From Eonycteris spelaea (Eukaryota > Chordata > Mammalia > Chiroptera > Pteropodidae): a DNA stretch of 64,000 nucleotides. Made by a program: the position numbers and the translations under genes. The notes below the pieces were generated by a model. It searched no databases and was not told the DNA's origin. It saw only the letters and a list, made by a program, of their open reading frames with translations. Position 1 is the stretch's first letter, and each line of letters begins with the position of its first letter. Where the stretch lies: the NCBI GenBank assembly GCA_003508835.1, contig PUFA01000077.1, positions 3,424,001 through 3,488,000 on the forward strand. The letters are read 5' to 3'. Below, piece by piece: positions 35,895 to 49,104 of this stretch.

Positions 35895-36020
35895 TGAGCC
35901 GTGCACCTATAACTATCGTCTTGATATCATCTTATTTCGCCTCACAACGACCTCGTGCGATGAGCATCACTGCCCTGTCTTACAGAGGAGACTGTGAAGG
36001 ATTCGAACGGGGAGGGGTGG
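35895..36020 (-). repeat. MIR SINE fragment
   Basis: Reverse MIR: CTTACAGAGGAGACTGTGAAGG and GGATTCGAACGGGG. Confidence 0.65.
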
Positions 36021-38860
36021 CTGGCTGTCGAGGTGGGACTCCTTGCAGCGTCACTTACCACCAGCCGCCAAGAGCTTCCCGTGCCCCTCCTCCTCCTCTT
36101 CTCTTCTGCTGTAATGAGCATTCTAAAGGCTGAACTCGCTTCAATAGAAGCACTTCTGTTTTTTGGATTAGAAAATAACCACTGTAGCTTTCAGATTGAT
36201 TCTGGTCTCTCTAGGCACTGAGATGATGAAATAATCAGGGCAGATGTTAATTAAAACTCGATGTACACAACATCATCTACACTGTCAGGGATGTGAAAAG
36301 GTCAACCAAGAAACTGGCTATTAAAACTATATCCCAGCAATCAATAAATCTAAATTTTTGTTGTTGTTGTCATTGTTTTGTTTCATTTGAGACCACTTGC
36401 TTTGTCAGGCTGCTCAAATAAGATATAAGGTGCATCTATAAAAACAAAGTTTTATAGACAGATTCATTGAATTGCTTGAATTATTTTTTGAATAGGTCAT
36501 CTCACTGAAGCAACTTGTTTATAACCTGAGTTACTAACTAGTTAATGCCCACTCGATACATTTAGAATAACTCATCCAGTTTGTAGGGCTCACTGACATT
36601 TTTAAATCAACCTGTACTATATATCCAAGAAAAAAGTATTAATTAGTTCATACTTTTACTCAATCGAAGCTCGAGATCATCAAAGGTCTGTCTGCACCCC
36701 ACTTATCATATTAGGTGGGTCATTGCAGATGAATTTTTACAACGTTGAACAGAGATTCTTTAAAAGAGTTGAACTTCATACCACACGAGGAGGGTTAATG
36801 GAATACAGATTGCTCAACTTAGAACAAAAGTAAAGTCCAAGTATTATTTTCTACGACGCTCCTTAACAACACAAAACCCTGCCTTTCCCCCCAAAACTTT
36901 GTCTTGATTTACAAATTACTTTAATTCTATATAAGTTAATGGTGGATTTACAAAACTCTCGAATCTCATCAGTTACACTCTTTAGTTTTTTGTCCTTCCT
37001 TTCTTTGATGAATAGCTTGAAATATCCAGAGACGGTATTTTATTGTATTCTGGGGTGGGGGTGGGAGGGTGGGGAATAGCATTATTTGTCTTGGGTGTTC
37101 CCTGAGCCCTACAGTCTCACTCTGAAACATACAGCAACAGCCAAGACTCCCTGATTTTTGTGACGAGCCCTCATCCCCACCCTGGCTGGCTAGCTAGGTG
37201 TATATAGCATTTTGTACATGGGCAGTAAGCCCAGAGGCAAATGTGCTATTGTTGGTTATCTAGAGCTTTTATAGGCACTTGACCAAATTTTAAGCTACTC
37301 AAGATTTGTGTCTTCTACAGAATAAAAGCCTATTTACATGTCCTTGGCTATTTCAGATTCCCCTGCTGGTTGCATGATTTGGTTTCAAAGGGTAGTTGAT
37401 ATATCACAACGCACGAGGAACCACTTAGAGGAATATTAAAAGAGCACTGCTTTGTTTCCAGGCTTTCATATTTGCTTTCCTCTCTTCTCTCTCTCTAAAT
37501 TCTCAATTTTTTGCTTTCTTTTCTTCCCAAGATTTTTGGAAAGTGCAGTCACTTTCCACTTCATTGGTCCACCGGGATGACGTGAAGTTGTAACATTTGC
37601 TCTGTGTGCCCACTGACGGCCTCTTTTCTAGACTAAACGATCCAACTCCCCTTATCAAGTTCAGGAAACTATCTTTGGCATCACCCCTAAACTTAGGAGG
37701 TAGAAAGCAAACACATGAGAAATCTCAGGGGAAGCACAAGAGCCTTATCCATCAATAATAGAGTTCACCGAGCAGCCTCATGCTCAATTTGAAATTATTA
37801 TAGCCATTATTATAGGTCATAGATAACATCTTACGGGCTGTATTTAACTCTCCTCATTCCAAAAAATGTCAAACAATAATTATGCACAAAATAAGTACTC
37901 AGTAAATATTGGTTAAAAAAATAAAAGGATAAATTGATGAAAGAATAAAAGGATCATTAGATGGAGAGATTAGATGGGCAGATAAAAGTATTAATTGATG
38001 AGTGGATAAACAAACAAATAAGAATGGGCAGTTTATGACTATCATTCCCTGACCATTTAAATAAAACAATTTTGAAAATGGATGCTAGCAGTCTGGAAAT
38101 TTCCATCAACGATTATTTCAGAAATTTGCCCACAGCTCACACCTGTATACTCCTACTGCTCCATGCTTCTTTTCCTGGTTCTCAGCATCCCTCCTTTCAG
38201 TTTTATGCCTCAGTTTGCATTGTTTCTATGGATTCTGGTCCTTAGCTTTAACCTGGCCCAATTTCTGATGTATGCCCTCCAACCATGCTACCCATAAATT
38301 TGCCCTTTCCATCTTTTTGAGCCTGGCCAGCTAGGTTGGCCCGCTATCTCCTAACCTAGCCATCAAAATACAGGAATTAGTTTACTTGAGCTGTTAGAAT
38401 TAAAACCAGCACATTCTTAATTGATATTTTCCATTCCCTTTGTCCTTGCCTGAATAACAAAGGATTCTAATACCACTATGAATTAAAGGTCCTTCCTTGC
38501 CACCAGGTCCCTGATTAAGGCCGCATTGGCTTAAGAAAAGTTGCTCTCCCTTCAACTCTAGGGGAAAACATGTGTAAAAGTAATTTTCAAATTCTAAATT
38601 TCCATTTGGAATAAGTTACTATTAGGGGTCATTAGCTGTCGACACAATTCCAAGACATTTGAATATAAATTCAAATTTTTCATCATCCAGATGCTTGATA
38701 TTTGAAAAAGCCTGTTTGGCATTCCAGTCCCAACCCTCCGATTGATTAATGGAGCAATAAACAGGAAAAGCCAATGTTTGTCATCTTACAGACATTTTTT
38801 CCTATAAAGCTTAACTACCCTAACTGTGCTGCAAACAGAGAAAGAAATATTATAGCTAAG
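36020..38860. other. Long stretch with little repeat content
   Basis: Apart from a G-rich tract (37050-37075) and a possible L2/MIR tail near 37850-37920, I recognise no interspersed repeat in almost 3 kb. It is a candidate for conserved noncoding sequence, although conservation cannot be judged here. Confidence 0.4.
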
Positions 38861-38865
38861 TTTTT

Positions 38866-38910
38866 AAATTTTGACCATATGCAAAAATGCTCAAGCAATA
38901 TGAATCACTT
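38866..38910 (+). repeat. Copy 1 of a 46-bp diverged duplication
   Basis: Pairs with 39683-39728. The two align at 41 of 46 positions; four differences are transitions and one is a 1-base gap. Both hold ATGCAAAA. Confidence 0.85.
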
Positions 38911-39682
38911 ATCTAAAAGAATAAATGACCACTGGCAGACGAGACAATTATCTTGGTTTTGGATATGTTTTAGGTGCTTTGTAAAAATCGTATCAAATGT
39001 TTTAGAATGTAACTCCTGCTACAAGTATTCCCTATTACCATAGAAGTTGAAGTGTTCCATGGACAATGCCTTTCTCTACCCCGATTCAATGTAACCAGAC
39101 AATATTTACTAAGCAACCAGTGTGTGTAAGGTTATTCTCACGAAGGTGATGTGAAAAATACCCCATTGTCTGATGTTTTGAATGTCCAAACTTAATTCCA
39201 TGAAGACATGGCATACTATTAAGCGAGAATTAATGAACCTGACATTTACTGAGCACGTAATGAAACTCAGATATAGCGAGATCCTCCTTTTCTTTTGCAG
39301 AAGATATTTGTTGCTACCCCGTGGAGGGTGTACTCAAAGAATTCAATTCTATTTTCTCTCCAACCTGGAAAGAACTTCTTTGCTGTTATTACCAAATTCT
39401 GGGGCTCTGACCTGTGCCATCATCCCAATATTTGTAACAGCTTCATTTGGCAATCTACAGTGCAGTGAAGGATAAGATAGGGGATATTTGCTGTCTCAAT
39501 CTTATTACTACAAGTGTTCACAAGAAGCCTGGGAGATTAATAGTGTCTCTTCCCTGAGAACTACTTTACTTCCCTTCCTCATGCCAAATATCTACTGGAC
39601 TATGATGGGAACATATAAGGGAGAGGTACGGTAAATCTCAAAACAGCAGCACAGGGTAATAGGAGGAGAGGTTAACTTAGTC

Positions 39683-39728
39683 AAATTTTGGACCATATGC
39701 AAAAACGTTCAAGCAATGTGAGTCACTT
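39683..39728 (+). repeat. Copy 2 of a 46-bp diverged duplication
   Basis: Partner of 38866-38910, same orientation, 817 bp downstream. Similarity stops abruptly at both ends. Confidence 0.85.
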
Positions 39729-39787
39729 TGTCCCACAAGTGAAGGAAATTTTTGAAGAAATGAATTCTCTACATTTTCCTAATATTC

Positions 39788-39788
<1 letters not shown>

Positions 39789-39812
<24 letters not shown>
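39789..39812. repeat. Poly-T tract
   Basis: About 24 T in a row. No retroposon body is recognisable on either side. Confidence 0.9.
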
Positions 39813-39818
<6 letters not shown>

Positions 39819-40329
39819 CCTCTTTCGAGTTCACCACTACAATGTCTAATCCAGTCTCTCAGGTAACTATACCCCTTCCCAATAAAGTCCCTCCATCTTT
39901 ACTTAATTTTTACAATCTCAAGTGTCTGAGACATTAGCCTGAGGTTCATGGAGGTTCTACTCAACGCAGTCCAGGATGACTTGTGAGGACTGGGCTGGAT
40001 CAGAGTCCTGTGGATGAGGCAGAGAATGAATGTTCTGAATTTCATCTTCTGTCATCAAGAGATTCAGATGATACCCTTATGAGTTTACCTAAGAAGGGTG
40101 GGTACCTCAATGCAAGGACTGATTTTTCCACAAAAACAAAACAAACCAGAACCAAAAACCACAGTCTATTTTGATATCATGAAAAATAATATGTTCTCCT
40201 TTCAGCTTGACTTTGACCTCACCCTTTGTGGAAACAATGACCCTAGAATTATTGAGGGAGAAGCCCTTGACTCTTTCTTAGGTCTGGTTTATTCTCTGCC
40301 ATCCTAAATGGGCAACTCCAGCTCTAATT

Positions 40330-40440
40330 AGGTTAATTTCCATAACAAATATCCTCACACACATTATCTCATTCAATGCTACTACCCACTGAGGTACTGA
40401 CTCTCCTGCCCTTTTAACTATTCAGATCTCTTTGAGGTCT
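40330..40440 (-). repeat. MIR SINE fragment
   Basis: CACACACATTATCTCATTCAA and ACCCACTGAGGTACTGACTC fit a reverse MIR. Confidence 0.5.
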
Positions 40441-41700
40441 AGCACTCTCACATTTCAGTTAATTAGTCTGGCATTTGAGAGAAAAACATACAACCTATAG
40501 GCTCAAAAGAATAAGTCATAATAAGTTTTATTTGAACCGTCAGTCATCTTTCCCACAAACTACTTAAACATCTAATTGCCTAACTTTTCCAAAGAATAGT
40601 AAAGCATCTTGCTGTTTTACAACCTTCAGCCTTGTGTAGGGAGTTGTTAAGCAGTACCCATTTAGAGAGCTTGAAATAGACAATTTTCATTAAATGGACA
40701 TCACACCATCATCATAGACTAGAGCATGCCTATATCTCTGTATTGCAAGGCATAGCAAAATATGTTATACAACAAACTCTTATAGACTTTATAAATCATG
40801 ACCCATTTTTCAGATGACAGACCTATTCAAGAAAAATGAGGAAATGAGGGTGAGATTTTTGTTCTTTCTAAGTCATGCTTCATTCCAAGTTATCCTCTAT
40901 ATCAGAGAAGGATAACTGATGCTATTTGGATGAGCTCATTTAAGCATGTCAAACTCTTTTCATTAAGATTAATTGGAGTATGTCAGGTATGCTGGTGGCA
41001 ATGCCATTTTGTTTTAAACCTTCAAGAAGTAATATGCCAAGTGAGAGGACAACTGTTTGATCTTTTGCATGACATGCATAAAATCAATATTCCAAGCTCC
41101 TTTGGGAGTTACAGCCAGGCTTGTTGCTTATGACTCTCATGATGACCTCAGGCAGCCCCTCCTGTCCAGTGGGGAAAATGGGATTACTCAGCCTTCAAGA
41201 GCAAGCTCAAAGACGAGGCAGTTCACAAGGACTGTGGACGAGCTGATGGTTTTCTAGAAGACAAATGTCAGATGTAGCAATTTCCTAGATGCCATGCCAT
41301 AATCAATCCCAGCTGCTCTAAATTCAGCGAGCCAAACTCAGTCATTGGAAAGGCTTTGGGAAGAGCACAGCAGGGCATGTCCAGAGACCATGCGGACTTG
41401 TTATCCAAGAGGTCACAACAGCAGGACTCCTAAACACTCCATACAGAAAGTACCTTTGATCTTGCAGGATCTTATCTTGTATCTCATTAGACGAAAGCTG
41501 TTCCTGTTGGCTGATCTTTCTGAACTTATTGATGTTTTAATTTCTGGATTTCTTAACTTTGTGAAAAATTGAGGTTATACTTTGCAATTTGGACAATCTA
41601 ACATTTCCACCATTTCTCCTATGGGTGTTTTTTGAAATTCCAGCACTATTCAAACATTCTTTAAGAATAATCTGAGGAAGATATGGTTTATGGTTTACTT
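40441..41700. other. Intergenic, nothing recognised
   Basis: No gene or clear repeat. Confidence 0.4.
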
Positions 41701-41704
41701 AGCA

Positions 41705-41915
41705 CAATGTCTTCAGCTGGGAATAATTTTTCTCCCCGTGGAACATTTGATAAGATGTGAAGACTTTTTTGATTCTAACAACTGTGGGGGCTACTACTGA
41801 CATCTAGTGGGTAGAGGCCAGAGATGCTGCTAAATATCCTAAAAGGCACAGGACAACACAAGGAATTATGAGGCCTGAAAGTCAATAATGTCACTGTTAA
41901 GAAGTTTTGCACTAA
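41705..41915 (+). mobile_element. MER20 hAT-Charlie DNA element
   Basis: ACTGACATCTAGTGGGTAGAG and GATGCTGCTAAATATCCTAA are diagnostic MER20 phrases, near full length. MER20 copies are known to carry hormone-responsive regulatory activity in eutherian endometrium; whether this copy does is unknown. Confidence 0.85.
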
Positions 41916-42710
41916 CATAATGGCAAAAGCCTAGGCTTAATCAGTGGCAAAAGCTCAAGTTTAACCAGAGATTAAAAATTCCCTCATCTCATGATGCAGG
42001 AGGCAAAGAAAAAAGCAGGCTAATTATTTCAATGTTGACTAATAAGAAATCTCTGGAAAGAAGTGTTGAAGAAACCACTTTTGTGACAAGATTAGGCAAG
42101 CCAAAAAATACATGTGGCCTTACAGTTGGCCATTAACATAATTTGGAACAGCAAATTCCAGGGATAACTCGGGGAAAAAAATTAATACTCAGATTTTCCC
42201 CTTGTGACATATTTTAGCTAATTTAAGGACCCCCCCCCAAGTCCCCAACATGTTACTTTCCAGAAAAACTGAAAGAGTTAAGACAAACATCAGCTGTGAG
42301 TTGCTCTTATGCCGTAGTCGAAGGGAGATCTTGAAACATATTTTTCATTCATTTTTCTCTCTGACTCTCTCCTATGTGGGAAACATGGCATGCACAATTG
42401 GCGCCTATATTATCCTTTGGCCAATATTTTATCCCAGTTGCCTTAGCAACTGTCAATATTTGTCTGGTACATCACAGCCCCAATTGGCTGATGTCTGGTT
42501 CAGCATCTACTGGTAAAGTTTAGGAAAGAGAGACACCTAGTGGCCTAAATTAACTGAGCGCCGAAACCATCTTCTTCATTTTATTTTCACTTGAAAAACA
42601 TTTATTAATTTTAAATCTCATCCTCTTTTAAGATCAACAATCCTGAAAATTACAGTTATAAAAGCAGAGAGGAACAGGGATTGGAACACTCACTTCACTT
42701 TTCTGTGAAG

Positions 42711-42920
42711 TAAGCCAACGTTCTGTAAATTTATCAAATGGTAAATGTTTTAGGCTTTGTGGGCCATATGGTCTCTGTTGCAACTGCTTAGCTCTGCCAT
42801 TATAGCATGAAAGCAGCATTAGGCTATGTATAAACAAGTGAGTATAGCTGTATTACAATAAAATTTTATTTACAGATGCTGCCAGCAGACCAGATTTGGC
42901 CCACAGTTTGCCAACCCCTG
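42711..42920 (+). mobile_element. MER58-like hAT-Charlie DNA element
   Basis: TTAGGCTTTGTGGGCCATAT, TTTTATTTACAGATGCTGCC and the terminal TTTGCCAACCCCTG identify a full-length nonautonomous hAT element. Subfamily name from memory. Confidence 0.75.
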
Positions 42921-43029
42921 CAAAAGAAAATAGAATCTATATGCTCTTTCAATCTATTCATGTAACTGCCCCCTCCATTCCACCAAATTTCAGGAGGCTT
43001 CAAAGAATCAATAGAAGAAGAAGAAACAA

Positions 43030-43780
43030 CATCAACATTTGGTCACACTAATTACTGTCTATGTACTATGTTCCAGGCACTGTTCTAAATACCAGAGTAA
43101 CAGCAAGACAAGTAAAAGTCTCTGTCATTGTAGAGCTTGTATTTACAGTCAGAAATATAATATATAAATAAAATATTCTATTATCCAAATGATAGTAAAT
43201 ACTATGCAAACATTTCAATGGGAGAATCAAGGCAGGAAATACTGAATCAAGGAAGTGTTGTAGGTTGAATTGTGCCTCCCAGAAAGATATGTTGAAGTCC
43301 TAACCTTTAGGACCTGTAAATGTGAGCTTATCTGGAGATAATCTTTGCAGATGGAACCAAGTTAAGATGAGGCCATTAGGGTGGGCTCTAATCCAATATG
43401 ACGAGTATCTGAAATGCCATGTGAAGACAGAACACACTGGGAGAACCCCAAGTTATGACAGAAAAATAGATTGAGGTGATACAGCTGCAAGCTAAGGCAT
43501 GCTAAGGATTGCCAGTCACACCACCAGTACTAGGACCCAAGGTCTCACAGGAAGCACGACCCTGACGACAACTTGGTATAGACATCTGCTACTCACAGGG
43601 CTAACTGTGTGGAAGTAACCCCAGAAAAAGAAACAGCAAGTGGTAAGGCCCTGAGGCAGAGGAGGTCACAAGAGTGCCCTTGTGCCTGGGGCAGAGTTGC
43701 AATGGGCAGAAAAGGAGGTGACAACATCAGAGAGGGAGAAGGAACTTTGAATGACTTTGAATGAATTCATTAACCTCTTT
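43030..43780 (-). repeat. L2 LINE split by an MLT1 LTR
   Basis: Reverse L2 (TACTATGTTCCAGGCACTGT) runs to about 43255 and resumes at about 43605 (CAGCAAGTGGTAAGGCCCTG). The gap is filled by the MLT1-type LTR. Confidence 0.65.
43258..43605 (+). mobile_element. MLT1-type MaLR LTR
   Basis: TGTAGGTTGAATTGTGCCTC start, then GATATGTTGAAGTCCTAACC and AGGATTGCCAGTCACACCAC internal phrases. The 3' end is degraded. Confidence 0.7.
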
Positions 43781-44824
43781 GAGGCTCTGTACCCTCACAC
43801 TCAAAAATGTGTAGACCATAATACCTACCACATCGATGAATGAGATAGTATATGTACAAACATCAACACTGTTTGCAATAACATCTTTTGAATTTGAAAT
43901 ATTTTGAATTCTATAGAATTAGGTGAACTTTCAAATTCAAAAGACTTTATTGAAAACTATCTGATGTTATGATAATAACATCAAATTATGATGAATTCAT
44001 AGTCAAATTATAAAACCATGTTATGATAATAGTTATGATCATAATTATTATTATGCTTCAAAAACATTAGGCCACTCTCTATAGGCTGAGTCTTTGACCT
44101 CACATTTCTTAATGTCAGAGAAACGTGTGAGAAACATTCATCAAACATTTGCATTGTGTGAGAAAGCTGAATTTTAAGTAAACATAGAACGAATTTTTTT
44201 ATTAATCCGAGGCCAGTGTGAGAGAAATGACTGCCATTTCTACTAAGAGAAGTGTTCACATTTAAGACAGAGGTCTGAAGTCTACGACCTCCAAGAGTCT
44301 TTCCAACTCTAAGCTTCTATATTCAAGTCTACTCAGGTTTATTCAGATCGATGGCTTATCAGTTCTACGCAAATTACTCTCTGGATCCAGCACTGCTGTA
44401 ACTCAAAGTCACCGGATCCTTCTTGTCTTCTGCAGATACAATTTAAGTGACTGTTGTGTCTACAATCAGAGTTTTTGTTCTTGACCTCTAGCTACTTCTG
44501 TGGAACCCCACCACAACCCCTGCCTATCACTTCCTCGAGCATTTTGAGAAGCTCCCCAAATAAACATTCAATATGTTAGCTACTGATACCATTTGAAAGT
44601 CCTCTATATTCTTTTTTTCTGGCCCTGATTTCCGAAGTCAGTAATCATGCATAAAATTGCTTAAGATAGGTTTTCCGTCATCATTGTCAGCAACCCATGC
44701 TGAGAATGCCAATATCCAGGAGAGCTGTCTCTGGAAGCTTCCAACACTGACCAAGTTTGAAGTGTCAGATAGGTGCTGGGCTCTGAGCAGAGGTGGGGAG
44801 AAATGCCAAAATTGAAATATCTTC

Positions 44825-45110
44825 ACTTATTCATTCATTCATTTATTCATTCATTCAAAATTAATTGAGCACCTGCTGCATACAGCCTTGGGGTTTAGGG
44901 CTTAAGAGTAAGGACTTTGGTGTCTGACAGCTGGGTTCAAATCTTACCTTCCACTTATAAGCTATGGGATTTTGGTCAAGGCCCTTATCCTCTCTGAGCC
45001 TCGGTTTACTTTCCTGTAGAATGAGGATCATAATAGACCTGTCTCATAGAGTTGCTATGAGAATTATATGAGATAACATATGTAATGTAGAAACCTGGAT
45101 AAAATATAGC
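44825..45110 (+). repeat. MIR SINE (with short L2 end before it)
   Basis: 44825-44880 is a TTCA-rich reverse L2 end. 44885-45110 is a forward MIR (GGGTTCAAATCTTACCTTCC, GCCTCGGTTTACTTTCCTGT). Confidence 0.7.
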
Positions 45111-45439
45111 AGTTTGCATCCTCACCTGGGGTTCCAGACTTTAATGTGGCTCTGGAGACGCAGATTTGCATCACATTGCTGCATTTGGTTGCTTTAAACA
45201 CAGCCAGTGTGCCGTTCAAGGACCAGAATGAAAACAATCACAGGTGTCTATTGCAGATTTGAGAGTTACTCTGGACCAGTGTCCTCTCCATTCACTTCAA
45301 ACCATTTCACACACTGGCTTCAGAAAGTCTGTGTGTTGTTTGGCTATACTCGGGTCTCTTTTCCTAGACATATTTTTGGGAATGGTGAAATGTTTAATTT
45401 TTTCTTTCGTTCTTTACCAGTTCCAAAATATAGTTTGAG

Positions 45440-47190
45440 TGGTCACTTATCTGTCTCTCCATTGCCTCCACCCTGGTTCATGGCACAAGCAACTCTTGCC
45501 TAGACAACTTCAAAAGCTTTCTAATTCATCTTCCCATTTCCTCTCTAACCCCACTCTATTGTTTTCACAACAAAGCATGCGAATAGTGCATTCAGCAGCT
45601 TATCCTTGTATTTTTTGAAAATCCAAATTCATTACCCTAGAGTGCAGAAGATAAATAATTTCTTTATCTACTGAAATCTGTTCTCCTCTTCTATAGTAAT
45701 AGAATTGTAGCAGAGAAGCAGTTAACTAGTCTTGCACCTGCTTATAGTCCTGTGTGTTAGTTATCTATCACAGCATAAGAAATTATTCCCAAACCTAGTG
45801 GCTTAAAGCAAAACATATTCCTTATTGCACTATTTCTGTGGATCAGAAATTAAGGGGCAGCTCAACAGGGGGTTCTGTCTAAGGGTCCTTCATGAGTTTA
45901 TAGTCAAAATGTTGGACAGGGTTGCAGTCACCTCAAGATTTGATTGGGGTTGAAAAAATTCTCTTCCAGTCTCACTAACATAGCTGTTGGCAGACCTCAG
46001 TTCCTTGCTGCCTAATGGCCAAGGGATTTATTTCTTTGCCAAATGGATCTCTTTACAGGTGAGTGTCCTCATGACAATGGCAACCAGCTTCACCCATAAT
46101 GAATAATCTAAGAGAGAAAGTAAGCAGGAATTTGCAGTATCTTTTATGACCTAGTCTTTAAAGTCACAAATTAATTTCCATTCTTTTTATTCATTAGACA
46201 TGAACCACTAAATAAACCACATTCAAACAATGGGAAGTTCCTCCACATATTTAGAACCACTATAGATCTCAATCTCTCTTGTGCTCATATTTCCAAATGC
46301 CTAGTAAAATCTCTCTCAACCTGTGTCGTAGACGTTTCACATTGAACTTACATGCAAACAAACTCGCTATCTTTATTATCATCAACCCCTACCCCAGTCT
46401 GCTCCTCCCCTTATGTATTTTTCTCTTGGTTAACAGTGTTTCATCCAGGCAAATAGGTAATATTTTTCAGCCTCTCATTCTCATTTCCTACATCCAGTTG
46501 ATCATCGAGTTTGTTTAAGTGTATCACAAAGTCTCAGGAGTTTTTCCTGCTCTTTATTTCTATTGCACCATTCTGGATAGGCATCTCACAATTTTTCTCC
46601 TGGGCAGCTTTTTTTATTATAATAGTCTTGTACTACTAATGCCCCTCCAGTCCTTCTGCCACTAATACCGGAGATCCCTTATTAAACCAAAATCTAATCA
46701 CTGTCCAGATTAGAATATCTCTCTGATCACCCATTTCCAACACATGAACCCAAATTCCTTATATTACACCCACATCTTTGCGTTGTCTGAATCTTATACT
46801 CATGACCTTCCAATTTTTTTCTGCCAAAGCCCCACATGTAGCCTAGGCTCAAGCTGCTACCAGAAAGTGCCTGAGCCAGGCCAGGTGTCTTTCACTCCTC
46901 CAAGCTTTGGGACCATGCCCTTCGCCCATCTGGAATGCCCCTCTCTTACCATCTTGCCTGACCATTGCATATTCTCCCTTCACAGTATAAATCGAAGACT
47001 ACTTCCTCTTTACTCCATCCTTGACTTATTCTCTCTCCTCCCTTTAGATTTTGTGCAAACCCATATCGTTGAATTTATCCTTGTGAGTAATAATTTTTGT
47101 TTATACGTCTGTACCCACAGAATATTCTGAGCTCTCTGGGAGCAGGGATCATGAGTAAGTCAATTTTATGCCTGTCAGACAGTGATGTCA
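45440..47190 (+). repeat. L2 LINE fragments around an MLT1 LTR
   Basis: Forward L2 at about 45440-45670 and 46550-47190 (GAATGCCCCTCTCTTACCAT, then GAGCTCTCTGGGAGCAGGGA). An antisense MLT1 lies between. Confidence 0.6.
45750..46240 (-). mobile_element. MLT1-type MaLR LTR (antisense)
   Basis: GTGTTAGTTATCTATCACAGC, CTAGTGGCTTAAAGCAAAAC and CTTTTATGACCTAGTCTTTA are older MLT1 phrases read in reverse. Confidence 0.75.
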
Positions 47191-47199
47191 ATATCTTGG

Positions 47200-48150
47200 C
47201 AGGAAAATAAAAGGTTTTAGTATGTAGAACTGTTTTTTAAAAGGGAATGGTGTTTCTTTTTTTTCTTCAGCCAATATTATATTCTTTTATGAGGGATTTT
47301 GGAATGTTTCATGAGGAAAGGGAAACTTTCTTGAATTTCTGCATGGGCAGCTTTCACTTAAAAAATATCGCAGTCTCTGTATTTCGGAATACACAGCACA
47401 CTCATTCGTTGAATACCAACCACCTCCATTCTGTTCTTTGCTCTGGTGGAAAATGACCACTAGGGAGCATCAGAGTTAAATATACTTTGTACAATTTCAA
47501 GAGATTTACTTTAAGGCAAAGGTAAGTTTTGAAAGGAAAACGCTCTTGGGTCTCATATTTGTTTAGCTATTTAGGATCCTTCAAGGAAAATTACGGCATA
47601 AACTTCCTAACCCTTATCTCCAGTCTTCATAACACTCAGAATCCCTTCCATAAATAGTTACATTTGAAATATTTGCAAAGAAGAAACCTTAACTTTTCAT
47701 TTTCCCTCTAACTTTAGCCAATTCTTCATTAAACAAACATTATCTCCAAATCGTTAACTATGTGTAAACCAGTTTGATAAAAAATATGGAAGACAGAAAA
47801 TTTTCAACCAACATTTGTTAGAAGTTGGGCATTGTATTGATGTGTAATGACATAGGAAAAGGAAGAGGTGGTATATATCTACCTTTTTTAGTCTGTTTAT
47901 AACTTAAGGTAGTAAAAGATAGGTAACTTCTTACATTTTAAATAGGCAATATAACAAAAAAATACACAAATAAAACAGCAACGATAAAGGAATTTAGAAA
48001 TAATTGAGTTGAACTCATTAGCTGGGCTGAGGGGAAGAAAAATCCAATTTAAGAGAAGCATATAGGAAGAAATTTAAAAGAACATAGAATGAATTTCCAC
48101 TACTAAAAAAAAATATTGCATAAAAATGGAAGAAAAAAAGGAAATCTACA
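47200..48150. other. Intergenic, nothing recognised
   Basis: AT-rich; no gene or clear repeat. Confidence 0.4.
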
Positions 48151-49104
48151 AACTTTCCTTTGAAAAAATTTTTAAACAGAAATGAGAGATAACCTCAAAG
48201 GTTGAGGTACAAGCAAACAAAGGTAAAAGTACAGGTTGCCGTAAGGATATACCTTCAAAGTAAATCAGACCCTGGGAATTCCCACAAACTTAAATAAACC
48301 ACTGTGAGCTGTGCTCATCATTAAAAGTCACCAAATACACAAGATAAGCCACTGCGAATAAAAGTCACTGGAAATAATAAATAATTTAGATCCCTAACCA
48401 GACCTCAGAACTGTCAGACCCAGAATATAAAATGGTAGATATAAAACCATTTGAATAAATAAAGCTGGGATAAAAATAAGCAAGGAAAAAAAATAGTAAA
48501 CAGATTTATTAAGGTTCATTCATTGAGAAAAAATAATGCTTCAAATTGCATGTGCCCTGGTATTAAAACTTCAAGTGTTCATGAAGCAAAAATTGAAAAA
48601 CTTAAACTGAGAAACAGACAGATTCACAATCACCAGTTGGAGAGTTTAACATACCTCTCTCAATATTTACAATGAGTATCTGAAAAAAATCAATGAAGAT
48701 ATAGATTTGAACAATTTGCTAACTTATCTTATTTTCATTTACAGAGGAACACACCAATAGCTGTAGAATCCACATTCTTTCAAGGGTACATGGGAACATT
48801 AAGCAGGATTTCCTGTGTGGTAGGTCGTGAAAAAAAAGTCTTGATAAATATCAAAGAATTGTCATCTTATAGAGTGTTTTTATGACTAGATCACTCGTTG
48901 AACTCAAATCAGCAACAACAAATATCTAGGAAATCCCAAATATTTGAAAATTTAGGCAAAATGCCTCTCTATATACCCATAGAACAAATCATGAAGGAAA
49001 TTAGAAAACTGCAAACCTGATAAAATAAAAACACAGCATATTAAAAAACTGTGGGATACAGCTAAGCATTTCTTAAAGGGAAATGCATAGAATTACTTAA
49101 AAAA

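Noticed and set aside
46744..47130. 128-codon plus-strand frame
   Set aside because: It lies in L2 3' sequence that matches the noncoding L2 tail.
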